Assembly (NCBI GenBank): GCA_964017125.1
Contig: OZ024908.1
Coordinates: 59,364,021-59,428,020 of the forward strand
Length of the DNA stretch: 64,000 nt
Direction of reading: 5' to 3'
Source of the DNA: Flabesymbios commensalis
Taxonomy: Eukaryota; Annelida; Polychaeta; Terebellida; Flabelligeridae
Part shown: positions 33,500-45,037 of the stretch, one piece after another
Numbering within the stretch: position 1 is the first letter of the stretch
Layout of the letters: every line of letters begins with the position of its first letter
Program-made: the position numbers and the translations under genes
Notes under the pieces: model-generated
What the model saw: the letters and a program-made list of their open reading frames with translations, nothing else
Databases searched by the model: none
Told to the model about the DNA's origin: nothing

Positions 33500-34680
33500 T
33501 TTTTGTCAATTGTTGCTAATCATTTTGCAGTTATACATCCATCAATGCACTCAATATGAATGTTTCTGCAACCACAATGTTGGCTTCAACACCTTTTTGT
33601 ACCGCGATTTGAAGTAATTTCTTTGCAAGATTGGGGATGGGTGGCTGAGATAATAGCCATGGTACTATACTGACTTTTGACTTTGTAGAGAAGTATTTCT
33701 GAAGGCAATGATGCATCCCATCTCATTTCGGTGACTGGGGGAGATCAGGACATGTACCTGGTTACAGACGCTTGCTTGATAATGGGAACGCATATAGTGT
33801 GAAGCTTTGCTGCATCGGACGTTTGTGGCAGAGTCTCTTGTGCGTGGCATATACAGATAAGCTTAATTCGAGCTTTGTCACATGTCATATACTAATTTTA
33901 CAGTCTCTCTGAAGCAGCTGTAGTTTGTGTGAGAGAACCGTTGCCTAAGCACATTAAACAACTTTTCTGAAGCAAGTAGGGCCTCCGCCTTCTCAATGAA
34001 AAACAATATGTGAATACCATGCAATTGGAAATACATTGGGGCTTCAGTTCTACCAGGGTTAATGCAAAGGTGTGTGTCTTGCATTGTAACAATGTAAAAG
34101 TAGTAGTGAAGTTAGCATGTAAGTAGAGCAACAATAACCTGGTGTCACCTTCCTCATGCATTCTATTCCTCAAGCAAGAAACATCAAGATCAGGATTAAA
34201 ATCTCTTTCAGTGGTTGATTCCTACCGCAACTACAGATCTATTTGGTTTTACAATAAAACATATGGTTTGTAAGCAGTACAGGAAGATCCGCTTAACTGT
34301 TTTCAAGTGCCAGAAATCTATATCAGTCTGATGAAAGAGGAACGAATGGATCATTATCTATTTTACGACCTAACGTTAACTAACTGCCGTTGCATGGCAA
34401 ATATCATAGCTTTTCTTAATGTGTTTTTAGCTCTAGATGCTGGCTAGCCTCCGAATGTTCACATAATAGTTTTCCACAAAAGTTTTCACTTGCTGTCGTC
34501 TAAAATGTTCTGCTCTAAGTCACAAACAATACTCTCTCCCAACAAGCAGGAGTATTTTTAAGAGTGTCAGTGGTATATTGGAACATACCATGTTTTTATC
34601 GAAGAGGCAGTTGACATGGTTTAGAAGATCATAGTCATCTTTCTCCAACTTATTTTTTATGCACTCATTGTGAGTATACT
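33500..34680 (-). pseudogene. Broken coding relic with an HEEGDTR motif
   Basis: Minus-strand fragments in several frames include HEEGDTRLLLLYLHA and, further on, PRDSATNV. From memory, these resemble a family of uncharacterised proteins common in cnidarian, mollusc and echinoderm genomes with a conserved HEEADTR motif. The relic is interrupted at several points and cannot be expressed as one protein. Its location wholly between the inverted arms of a 2.8-kb element suggests that it was the element's cargo or its own gene. I cannot assign a biochemical function. The equivalent relic in duplicate B is at 60550-61730. Confidence 0.45.
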
Positions 34681-34681
34681 C

Positions 34682-34882
34682 AGTATTGTGTGGAGCCTCC
34701 GTGACCGAGAGGTAGCGTGCTCGGACTCAGACCGCCAGGGCTCGACTTTCTAATCCTGTGTCTGGAGGACAGGGTCATCTTATTCATCTCGCCATCCTCA
34801 GGAGGTTCTCCTGGCCCAGTTTAGCCTATATGTGCACAAAGGTGGCCTAAAGCCAGATTCATTTTATTTTCATTGTGAGCAT
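34682..34882 (+). mobile_element. SINE, second tRNA-like unit and body
   Basis: GGAGCCTCCGTGACCGAGAG begins a tRNA-like unit with an A box around GAGGTAGCGTGCTCGG. It is followed by the shared body CCCAGTTTAGCCTATATGTG and GGTGGCCTAAAGCC. The first tRNA-like unit of the dimeric form is absent. It is present in both duplicates (B: 61732-61926), so it predates the duplication. Confidence 0.7.
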
Positions 34883-35871
34883 AGTCATCATTTTGACCTA
34901 TTTTGTTAAGTTCATCAATGCTTTTGATCTATGATAATTCTAAGATTATTTGATAACGGTCATCTACTCAGTGCATAATGTCTTCGGATTATACCTACAA
35001 AACCAATATTCATTTGCGTTTAAACCATTCAGTACTTTGGTCAGTTTGAACTTGATTGAAACGTCGATCACTGCATGCGCTTTACTACAAAGTAACGCAG
35101 AGGAGGATGCTGATTATAGTCATGTTGTCACACCAAAATTCAGCATGCCAACTGGCTTGTAGTATGACATTTTGTACCCTAAGTGCACATCTTGTTTGCA
35201 GTCATAACATTGTTATGTGGTTGATATTAATATAAATGTCATTAAAATAAATTCATAGCACAGAGCTTTAGATGACACCAGATGTGAATATAGCCACACG
35301 TGAATGATTCCCCCCAGATACATGTACCACCATCTCTCAGTCTCACACGTTACGTTGACAATTCCTAGTTAAACTTCTGTAATATACCCTCAACTGAGAT
35401 ATATTTGCATAATATTGAATACAGTTACAATCTGCAAAGTTTCCAACAAGCAGAATTCAACATGTTTGCATTTTTTACATGAGCACAAGCAATTAAAAAA
35501 GATTTTACCATCCTGAAATTGTTCTATATTTTACAAATAATGCTTTATTTGTATGCTACCATAATATGAAACCCTATGTTATTTTTAGCAAACTTTAATG
35601 TTTTTATTTACTATATGGAATTGTAGCCTGTGAGTGCGGCCATTTTTAACTTCTCCATTTTGACACATTTTGAGACATTTTTACGCTTGGCATACAGCAA
35701 ATTCGGGTTCAGTATATCGAACTACCCCTAAAAACATTGTATGCCATAAAAAACATAATTTGCCCCCAGCATTTTAACCAGGCATATTTACACGAATTGT
35801 GCCTAGTCTAACAGTAGAGACGATGTATCAAGCGGAATTTATGTTTGGTGCGAAACACTTGTCAACACTCC

Positions 35872-36060
35872 CAGCAAACACAACATTCACCCAATGCTGG
35901 TCCAATGATCGGCCATCATCTGCGACGCTGGCCCATCATCAAACTAGCACTTGTTCAACGTCTCGTGTTTGCTGGGCTGCGTTCAACCCAGTGAACACAA
36001 AACATTTTGTTATATAAACAAATGTTTTGTGTCTACTGGGTTGAACGCAGCCCAGCAAAC
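35872..36060. repeat. Two adjoining foldbacks ending in CAGCAAAC
   Basis: The first (35872-35976) is bounded by CAGCAAACAC and GTGTTTGCTG. The second (35967-36060) is a near-perfect 94-bp hairpin, GTTTGCTGGGCTGCGTTCAA pairing with TTGAACGCAGCCCAGCAAAC around a TATATAAA loop. The hairpin in B is at 63025-63118. Confidence 0.8.
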
Positions 36061-36129
36061 TCTGTATAAGGCGTTCGGTAATTATCTTAGACTAAAAAAT
36101 TAGCAAATTTTAAGACATCAGCTCGAGCT

Positions 36130-37268
36130 GTATAACGATTGGTAAATATTTAGTTCTCGACGGTTTGAGTTTTGAACACTCGATCACATAATGAAATTCA
36201 TCTCTAATACATCTTTGGTCACAACGTGTACAGAATCGTTCTTTTCAAACCCAAATATCTGTTTATATAATTTATAATTGAAACATTTAGAAGAATTATT
36301 GATCTCGGACGTCCATCTCTGAACGAGTTGATCTTTAATGATTTGTTTCAAAATATAGTCTACCCAGATATCCGATTGTTTACACTATTGTAGCCAAATG
36401 TAGGTGAGTCTGCAAGAATTTAAAATGTTTTCTATGGCGCAGATCAATGAGGAGGAGTACATATTGGCTAGGTGCATATTTAATAAAACGCGATAATTTT
36501 GCTTGACGATTTGTTGTTATTTGCATCGATTAGCCTCATACAGAATTGTTTAATTCTTTTCTTATTTCACATTCGATTGGGAGTCTGCCAAGCTCGCCAT
36601 AGATCATACATAGTGGGGTGCTATTTTTTTCAAATGCAAGGTGTATCTTCCATCCTTTGAAATATTGGTGTATAGGATTCAATGCTTTTTGCAAGCCTTT
36701 TACAGAATCAGCTAACACAATTGTGTCGTCGGCGTATAACAAAACAGTATTCTTCAGAAAGTTTGCAATATGTGCATCATTTAATGATGAACAGATTGCA
36801 AACTTTCTGAAGATTACTGTTTTTTTGTACATCAAAATTGGTTATCACATCAAGCCAATCATTCTTAAACCCCTTTTTCATAGGTGCTATCATTGGCAAG
36901 ATCAACATTGATATCACCCATAAAAACTATCGGTTTGTTTTCAGAATAAGCGGATATGAGACACTGTTTGATTGAATCCACGGATTAGTAAATGTAGAGT
37001 TATATTTAGGTGGCCTGTACGCAATACATAATATTATAGGTTTACAAGTTGATTTTCATTCCACCCAAATTGTTTCAACCGTAAAACATAAATTATCTTC
37101 TAAATCAACCCTTCTTTTATATTCAATATTTTCTTTAGTCTATAAAACAAGCCCCCCTCCAATACTATATGAGCGGTCTTTTCTGACCATTCTAAAACGC
37201 TTCACATTTACAAAATCATCAGAAATCGTTAAGAAAGGATTCACAGATACCATATACATCAACCGTTT
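36130..37268 (-). pseudogene. LINE relic: endonuclease, RT and C-terminal pieces
   Basis: Minus-strand pieces in 5' to 3' order are: endonuclease N-terminal part with KRFRMVRKDRSYSIGGG (about 37240-37150), CIAYRPPKYNSTFTN and FMGDINVDLAND of the endonuclease core (about 37040-36890), RT catalytic LLYADDTIVLAD (about 36740-36705), and the 3' region with QRWTSEINNSSKC and DEFHYVIECSKLK (about 36340-36130). Much of the RT is missing and the frame changes several times. A 75-bp palindrome abuts the YADD motif. Duplicate B has the corresponding part from about 63190 to the window end. Confidence 0.7.
36745..36819. repeat. 75-bp palindrome inside the LINE relic
   Basis: Arms of about 36 bases run from CAGTATTCTTCAGAAAGTTT to AAACTTTCTGAAGATTACTG with the centre CATCATTTAATGATG. 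B has the same at 63789-63863 with even better pairing. Confidence 0.8.
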
Positions 37269-37278
37269 GCTAGTTTGC

Positions 37279-37870
37279 TTAAGCATGGAGTGCCGCAGGG
37301 TTCTGTACTTGTCCCTCTGCTTTTCAGTTTTGTACACCGCTCCTCTAAGCACCATTATTTCAAGTTATGGACTGAGTCATCACTTATACGCCGATTTTAC
37401 ACAAAAAGGTTAATAAACTTCTCCCTCTGCACAGGTGGCACAGCTACTAAATCAATAAAAATGCTTCAGAGCTGTATTACCGGGGTTTCCGCTTGGATGG
37501 CTCAATCCAAACTAAAACTCAATCCTTGCAAGACTGAGTTTCTTCTCACTGGCTCGAAATCGCAGAGGGAGAAGTTTATTAACCTTTCCCTCTTGCGGTT
37601 TTGGACAATGAGATGAATCCAGCAGATTCCGCAAGGAATTTGGGTGTCTTTTTTGACAGTGGTTTGCATTTTCGTCAGCACATTTCACATTAGAGATCTT
37701 AAACGAATCAGAAAAAATCTACCTCTAGCTTTAGCAAAACCAATTGCAGTGCCACTGGTGACAAGAAAACTTCACTACTGTAACTTCTTATTACACGAAA
37801 TTCCAGCTAAAGATCTACAGAAATTGCAGCGTGTTCAGAACTGTTTGACAAGGGTTGTGACAACTTAAGG
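37279..37870 (+). pseudogene. LINE RT relic, L2/CR1-like
   Basis: HGVPQGSVLVPLLFS at 37281 is the RT GVPQGSVLGPLLF motif. It is followed by a degraded region where the YADD box should be, then WMAQSKLKLNPCKTEFLLTG (about 37493) and, in another frame, LALAKPIAVPLVTRKLHYCN and KDLQKLQRVQNCLTRVVT (to 37866). This order is typical of L2/CR1-type elements. At least two frame changes and loss of the catalytic Asp pair make it dead. It lies head to head with the minus-strand LINE relic, touching at about 37270. Confidence 0.75.
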
Positions 37871-40800
37871 CTCTTATTTAGTTATCTAGCCTTCTTATTT
37901 TTGCAGACTCCATAAACCATAGCTACGCTGCAGTTCCATGCGACAAAGACGTAACTGCACCTGGTGTGGTTTTGAGAAAAACGCATTTGAAGTTAACATC
38001 CTTCCATGAACAAAACTAGGAGGTCCAGACTGGCAATTTTTTCAAAACTATTTGTCGCCAACATAAATTTACATGCATGCTAATTTTTATTTTGCGCATC
38101 TTCAAATTAGATGTAATAAAATACAATTATATTAGATACGTCGTTTTTGCTTATAACAAAATGGACATACGTTTTTTTCAATGTAGATAGATTTTTCGCA
38201 TAGATATGATTACAAATATAATCAGTATATTAAAATATCTACATCACTTCATTTTCTTGACCTTTACGGAATCGACACATGTATTTAAAATGCCCAACAA
38301 AACAAAATGACATGAGAATAAATGAGTGTTGTTCCCAATGTAGTGCTGCTGCCACGATCTCGCGAACGTATGAATTAAGTCATATGTTGGTCACCCCTTT
38401 GAAAGCTTCATCTTTGAAATGCTGCACATTTCTTTTAGTATTACTTGAACAACGATGTAAACAATCTAGGTATCAATTTTTAAACATTATGGTATCGGTT
38501 CTATGTGTTTATTGTGAATTTTCAATGTGAATTTGCATTTTTTCCGGATAGTGTGGTGTATTGTGTACTCAACATTCGTAGTATATCGGTAATAAAATGT
38601 GAATTGCATTTTATACAGATATATACACTGTAGTGGATTATACTATGCTTCTTGTAGTATCTTAGCGATAAATTGATTTTTTGCAGAAGTCCATATCAAC
38701 ATAGAATTTTAGATTTATTTTTTGTAGCCTGAATTTTTTCATTTTGAAAATGGCAGACGTCAACAAAAAAAAATATAACTAAATTAACAAAATTTGAACA
38801 AAATTAATTACACTAATTTGAGAGTGCGAAATTTATTTTCATGGTCAACATAAGCAACCATCAGTAAAATGACCGAAAAAATACATTATAATTTCGCTCA
38901 AATATAATTTCATGGATGGTTAATGAAAAACTGACGTATTCTCACTATACACAAGGTTAATTTATTAATAAGGGCAAACAAAATATAATTATGTAAGCCC
39001 CTAATTGATTTTATGTTATGTGCCTATATTATTAACTGTATTACCAGTGATATACGTTCACGCCAAGTTTAAGCATAAAAAATGTAAATAATGAACTTCT
39101 ACAAATGTAATGTTTTTGTTGAACCTTTCACCACAAGCTTATAATTTTGAAACCAACTTTTTATTATCAAGTGGTATTACCTGTGAACTATATATAGTTC
39201 ACTGGGTATCACAGCTAAAATACGCACTATTATATGATATTGTACGGCAATAAGGCAACCATGAAAATTGTGAACTTTTGAAGGCATATATATGTATATA
39301 TTGTATAATTATGTCCTTTAGTCTTTCTCCTCGGCAATGAAATTCAGTCAATTTGGATGCATCTGTAAAGTTTACATTCAACAAGAGAAAGTGTGTATGC
39401 AAAAGTCATCTACATAGTCAGACGCTATATTGACAGACGGTAAGTTGAAACACAGCAACTCAAGCCCGAAGTATGTCTTATGGATCATGTGAGAACACCC
39501 AGCGAATGCCAGTTGTGTAATACATTACCCCATTTTGTATCAAAAGTCAACAGAATTAACAGTTTTTTTTTAATTTGGTCGACAAGTCATATTATCTGTT
39601 CACTATCCGTGGTATTTACAATACATCACTAGCAACTTTGCTCCCTCTATAAACCTTATAAACAGGTGTGTTTAAGATATTAAAACATTGAACATTGGGG
39701 CTTGTTGAGACATTCAAAAGGGGGTGAGACGAAACACGTTTCTACTAGCCCGATTCATGGTCAATTACAATGTTATTACAATTATTATATGGCACAAAAT
39801 AAATGAACCCATGCATACTAAGCACACATGTACTACAGTCATGTACATGTAGATGGCCTAACTCGAAATTGTTTGTTCCAGAATTAGTGTGCACCTTTTA
39901 TATATTCGTTACAATTAATAATAACTACATTTTGACCGATGTTTCAACAAAACCAAGCTTTGTTTAACAGAGATTATTTGGAACAGTTGACAAGTGTCAA
40001 TGAAGTCACATTTAAACCGTGATAACATAGGCAGTTTGTGTGTAGCTCATCGAGATCCGCAGGTAATTGTGATATTTAGTGTTCCGTTTAATTAACCTAA
40101 CACTAAAACAGTTACTAAGACTCGTAGAGCAATTTTTTGAAAATCGCTTCAACTTGCCCCGGTTTCCCCTAAGTACTTTAGAGAATGGTCCCAAGACGTG
40201 TTTGAAACAAATTGGCTGGATGTTAGATAAAAGTAGGCCTACTCTGGATAGTTCGTCGCATTAATTTATATTTTAAAATGAGGTTTAAGACATCATAAGT
40301 TCAGTATTGATTTTTGGTCTGATTGTTTCCCTGATTTCGGTCAGACCCAAGTCAGTCCTAAATAAATACCACAATAATTGCTGTGCTGACACAAAATTAC
40401 ACTCGTTCAACACTGTTACCCGCTCCGTTTAGAACTGAGCGAGAGCTGCTGTTATCCAGTGTGGCACGAAATGTTTTGCAATTAAAAAAATAATTGACAT
40501 TTTGAAGGCGCCATAACTTCATACTCTGCTTCATACTAACGAATTATTGCACGCTATTCAAAACATCAGGTAAATTATCTAGCTATACAGCACGGCTTTC
40601 TAGAAACCAAACATTATAATAAGCAAGTAAATAATGTCCATAAATAGTTGATTTCAATTGATAAAATTCGAATTTTTATAGAAGGTATAACCTTCTGAAC
40701 CCTCACGTCTATTTATCATTATGGTCAAGCCATCATACGCAAAATATTTTCAATTTAGTATGTGGGATCTCTCACATTACATATAATTTGCGATATAGCT

Positions 40801-43800
40801 GTTTTTCAAGATCGGCTCTGGAAAAAATACATTTGAAAATAAAATCAAACCACATGCCTATATTATTCACTGTGGGAATACATACAATTACTTAAAAAAG
40901 CCACACCCAAACCTCCCAAGGTTTTTTGTATGACAGTGAAGACAACAGGCAATTACTTCAATATATATGGACCGAAAACGAATGTGAAGAGACGAAAATC
41001 ATCTTCATGATTTAATTACCTTGAAAATTTGATCAAAGTCAACAATATTTGGTAAACATTTTTATGGAATTGATGAATGAATAGCTTAATTGAATAAAGG
41101 AATGGGGCTTTGTGAGAGCTTTGTGAGCATACATACTCTATTCGGCCTAGGAAACTTCCTGATGGACTCAAAAATAGAGCCCTGGTGGTCTGACCCGAGC
41201 ACTCCAAGACTCGGGTCACACAAAGCTTCCCACAGTACTGAATCAAATATGAATCAGCCATGGAAGCTTTTGAAAGTAAATACATCTAAAATGACATACA
41301 TGTACAATTTATTAATCAAATTAGGCATTTTGAGAATAGATGTTAAAATGTCGATAGTTATATTTACCATGTTAACATATGTTTTTGTTTCTTTACAAGT
41401 GAATCAATAATGTTCTGGATGGAAAAATAACGAAATTAGGCACCAATCGTATTAATAAACCGCTCTGAACGACATGGAAATATAGGTTGTGTAAAATACC
41501 AGCTCTTGCATTTGTTACATTTTTTTCTAATTATGTACGGTATTTTGCTAATATTTTAACGAAATGTGTTTTATGGTTGTATGGACTGATATAAATCAGA
41601 TAGCAAAGTAACGTATTTTGCTGGGCGTGTTTAACCTATTTGGACGGTATATATGGTTCTATTTCACAAGAAAAACCTTTGACTATTAAATGTCTATTAG
41701 ATGTCTAACAGATACTGTCAAAAACTCAAAAGTTGGCTTTTATTTGAAGCAGTTGTCTCTATTACAAGCCAGACAAACAGCGCACATCATTTTTCAATTG
41801 ATGCGCTGGTCTAGCTCTATATTTATACTAGCCTAGGATACCAGTCCATATAAACTGTGAAACGTATCTGTATATCATTTCATGCGAATACGACGTAACT
41901 GTGATCTGAAAAAACGTAAATGTAACTCATCTTTTATGGAACGACGTAACTGGACATATATTAGAGCGTATCTCTAATGCGTCGTTTTCGTAAAAAAATG
42001 ATATCGTATATCGTCTATGTATCGTGTTTGCTGGGTTTTAATGGCCAGGCATAATCCTCCAAATAAATAAAATTTCTCTTTAAAATACATATCGTTAACT
42101 GATCATACATATCATATACCGCCGAGGACCACATCGAGTCACCCTTTGGTTGCCAAAGTAAATTTGATACAAAAAACTCATAGTTGCAATTATAAAATTT
42201 GATATAAACACCATGTTGGGAAATATTTGCAGTTTTCAGATAATTAAATGTATTCCCGTATTTAATTACTGTTATCCGCTGTACCCATGGTACCCGTGGA
42301 TACATTGTTGACAATACGCGTTAATATACAGTCATGGACTCACAAGTGTTAATTGCGGCGGGGTTTCAATTAAGTAGGGGTGCTATCACACCTCGTTCTT
42401 TGTCTGATCAGCATGAGAGGGTGCAGTAGCTGTGGAAGCCAAAGGTGCGAGCATTGCGTCCCCGGAGTGTTATGTTTGCAGTAGATTTAGTGTTAGACAG
42501 AATATTATAAGCGGTAATTAAGCGTAACAGCGAGATGTCAACGGCTTGTGAGTGCCAGTTATATTATTAAAAATATGTGGATATTCATTTCTGCATAGCT
42601 GGAAACAGCTTTACTTATATCTACGTATCACATATAATATATTATATATGCTGTATGGACATTGGATACCTATACAAAATATTGTCAAGATATATATAAA
42701 TATATATATATATATTTGTTTTGTATATAACTTATAAACATTAGTAGAAAAAAATAGTGTATTGAACTATTTTATGAGCTCCACATTATTGGACATTCAA
42801 ATTATGGACATGCAACGACAATCCAGATGGGACGATTGTGAGCTAGAAGGGGGGGGGGGGTGGTGACTAACAATAGCAAACCCTTGTGATATCGGGGACT
42901 AAAAATGTTATTAAATACTAGTATTTATTAAAAAACAAAACATTTTAAGTCAGAATTAAAACTGGCTTAGACAACGCTTAGACAACGCTGATTATTATGA
43001 TGCTTACTAACACACAAGAACGCGTTAATTATCTTCTTTTATTTATCTATTTAGTGTCATGCCATGAAAACGTTATTAATATGTGATATGTTTGGATCAC
43101 ATTAGTGCACTATATTGCTGTAACAATGCGATATTTCTATTTGGAATGTCAAATATAGGTAGAATAAATATAGATAGATATTTATTGATGACGGGAAGTC
43201 TACATGTATGTGGATGTATGCTTCGTTAAAATCAAATAAAAATCGACATGATATATTGCTGAAATATTTGTATAATAACGCTCGCTGAATTTTGATAATT
43301 TTTTTGTTTTTATATTTGCTAATAGTTTCAGTTACAATTTATTATTCTGTGCGATGTTAAATTTAGTAACGACTTGCCAAGCCAGAGATATTAAGCTCCC
43401 CCCAACCAAGACTGTCACCACATTGTGACTAAGGGGATGTCTAATTTGACAACGGCTTGCCAAGGTCTTGCCAGGGTGTTGGCGTGCTTGCACTTGTCAG
43501 CAAAATTAAGCACCCCTCTGTATGCACTCTCACTGGACACGCCACGCTACACTATGGCGAAGGGATGCCTAATCTAACTATATCTTATATTTATTATAGC
43601 ATAATTATATTAATTATATTTTTTGTTTCCAAGGCCTTATAATATAAATAACACATAATATAGTTTGAATTACAGTAGTGTAATATAATTATGTGGTATT
43701 TGTTTTACTTAAGATTATCAAGATTAATTTTCTGATAAATATTGATAATATTCACAAATGAAGATGTATTAAACAATGATAAATGACATTTTCATGCCAA

Positions 43801-45037
43801 TTTACCAAATAGTATGCATTAGGAATTAAAATTAATTGGTTTATAATTTAATAAGATTGCTGTGATATTAGTATGATTATGCCTGCTGAATTTCAACAAG
43901 TGTGTGTATTACATATTTGATAATAGATCTGTGTCCAACTTATCATTGATTGCAATATTGCAATTGCAGAAGTCATGTAAGTTTTTTTCTTTAACTAGCA
44001 ATTAAATATATAATATATACATCTGCTGATCATTTACGATGAGACACACAGCTGTCTCACTGTGACCACATTAGGTACCTTCTTGCGCAGAACCGGAAGG
44101 GAAGCCTAATATCGAGGGGATGCTTAATATGGCGTGACACCGGCGACCCCTCTCTCAACCCGACACAGAGCTGTGTGTTCAATGCGGGACGTGTGTTCAA
44201 GTGACTGAGCTGCTCACAGAGATAGGGGTACCAAGCATTATTAGCCGGAAAACATGCAACCTTGGCCTGAAGCTGGTCAAATATTGGCCAACGTCGAAAA
44301 CGTTGGAAATACATTACACTGATGCTGGACCAATGCCGCCTATTTGTCGCTTCTAGATAGTGCTTCCTAGACGGCCAGATAGAGCTCAGTAGACAGTCAG
44401 AACAATGGTTTGGGAGTCTAATAATACCCAGGTCAAATCTAATAATGCTGTGTTAACTGAATCAAGACGGCCTAATTTGAGAGAATGTCCAGTAAACACA
44501 ATAGAAAAACAACCCTGGTAATGACTATCACATCTTCTCTCCAGCTTCAAATTCTGTAACACGTTTTGAGATTAGCTCGAAGCGAGTGTGAAATGTATAT
44601 AGCCCCGTGAAGTGGTGGTGACAAGATTTCACAGGTACACAATTTGTCGACTGTGAATATTTATCACAATGATTAATTAATTAAAACAGAGTTGATCATC
44701 CCTTGGATTAAAAAAATAAATACCATAGGCTATAATAAACACTTAAAACGCTCATAAGAAAATGAATGAACAAATTAAGTGAATAAGCATGAGAAAATGA
44801 TTAAACATGAGAAAGTGAATAAATATGATGAAATGAATAAACACGATAAATTAATAAATAAATTTAAAAAATGAAAAAATTTAAAAAAATCATTGAAATT
44901 ATTAAAATGAATAACAATAATTATAATGTATCTGTCATTTGCCCTTAACAAGACGAATGGCTATTTATAATTATATTGTATGTGCATATCACAGCGTTGC
45001 AACTAAACTGGAGTTTTGCATCATCAGATCATTATAT
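37871..45037. other. Spacer between the duplicates, little recognised
   Basis: AT-rich. It contains a G run at 42850, TA-rich sequence at 42650-42730, a degenerate foldback core (GGCCAACGTCGAAAACGTTGG) near 44282, GGGGATGCTTAATAT-type words at 43388-44125 and an imperfect AATGAATAAACATGA-type array at 44760-44900. The longest open frames (about 100 codons near 41090 and 42015) have no recognisable domain. No exon is supported. Confidence 0.45.
44760..44900 (+). repeat. Imperfect AT-rich tandem array
   Basis: A phrase like GAGAAAATGAATAAACATGA repeats about six times with many substitutions, ending about 140 bases before the duplicate B breakpoint. Confidence 0.55.

Larger units (their letters stand above)
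32905..35770. mobile_element. 2.8-kb long-TIR element carrying a dead gene
   Basis: TTTATGGCATACAGTGTTTT at 32922 and the following 170 bases reappear in reverse complement at about 35560-35750, including GGGGTAGTTCAATATACTGA, GCCAAGCGTG and AATGGCCGCACTCACAGGCT. Outer homology may extend to about 32905 and 35770. The interior holds a minus-strand coding relic (33500-34680) and a truncated SINE. Duplicate B has the whole element at about 59965-62830. Confidence 0.65.
19411..36970. repeat. Segmental duplication, copy A
   Basis: From TTTGAAGTTTACAACAATGA at 19411 onward the sequence matches 45038 onward in the same orientation, through the laccase gene, its promoter and the elements upstream. 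Identity is very high in exons and slightly lower in introns by eye. Immediately left of 19411 and 45038 the sequences are unrelated, so this is a sharp breakpoint. The right end cannot be seen because copy B still matches when the window stops. Confidence 0.95.

Noticed and set aside
35799-36017. 72-codon frame conserved in both duplicates
   Set aside because: It lies in the foldback repeats and ends in a hairpin; no protein signature.
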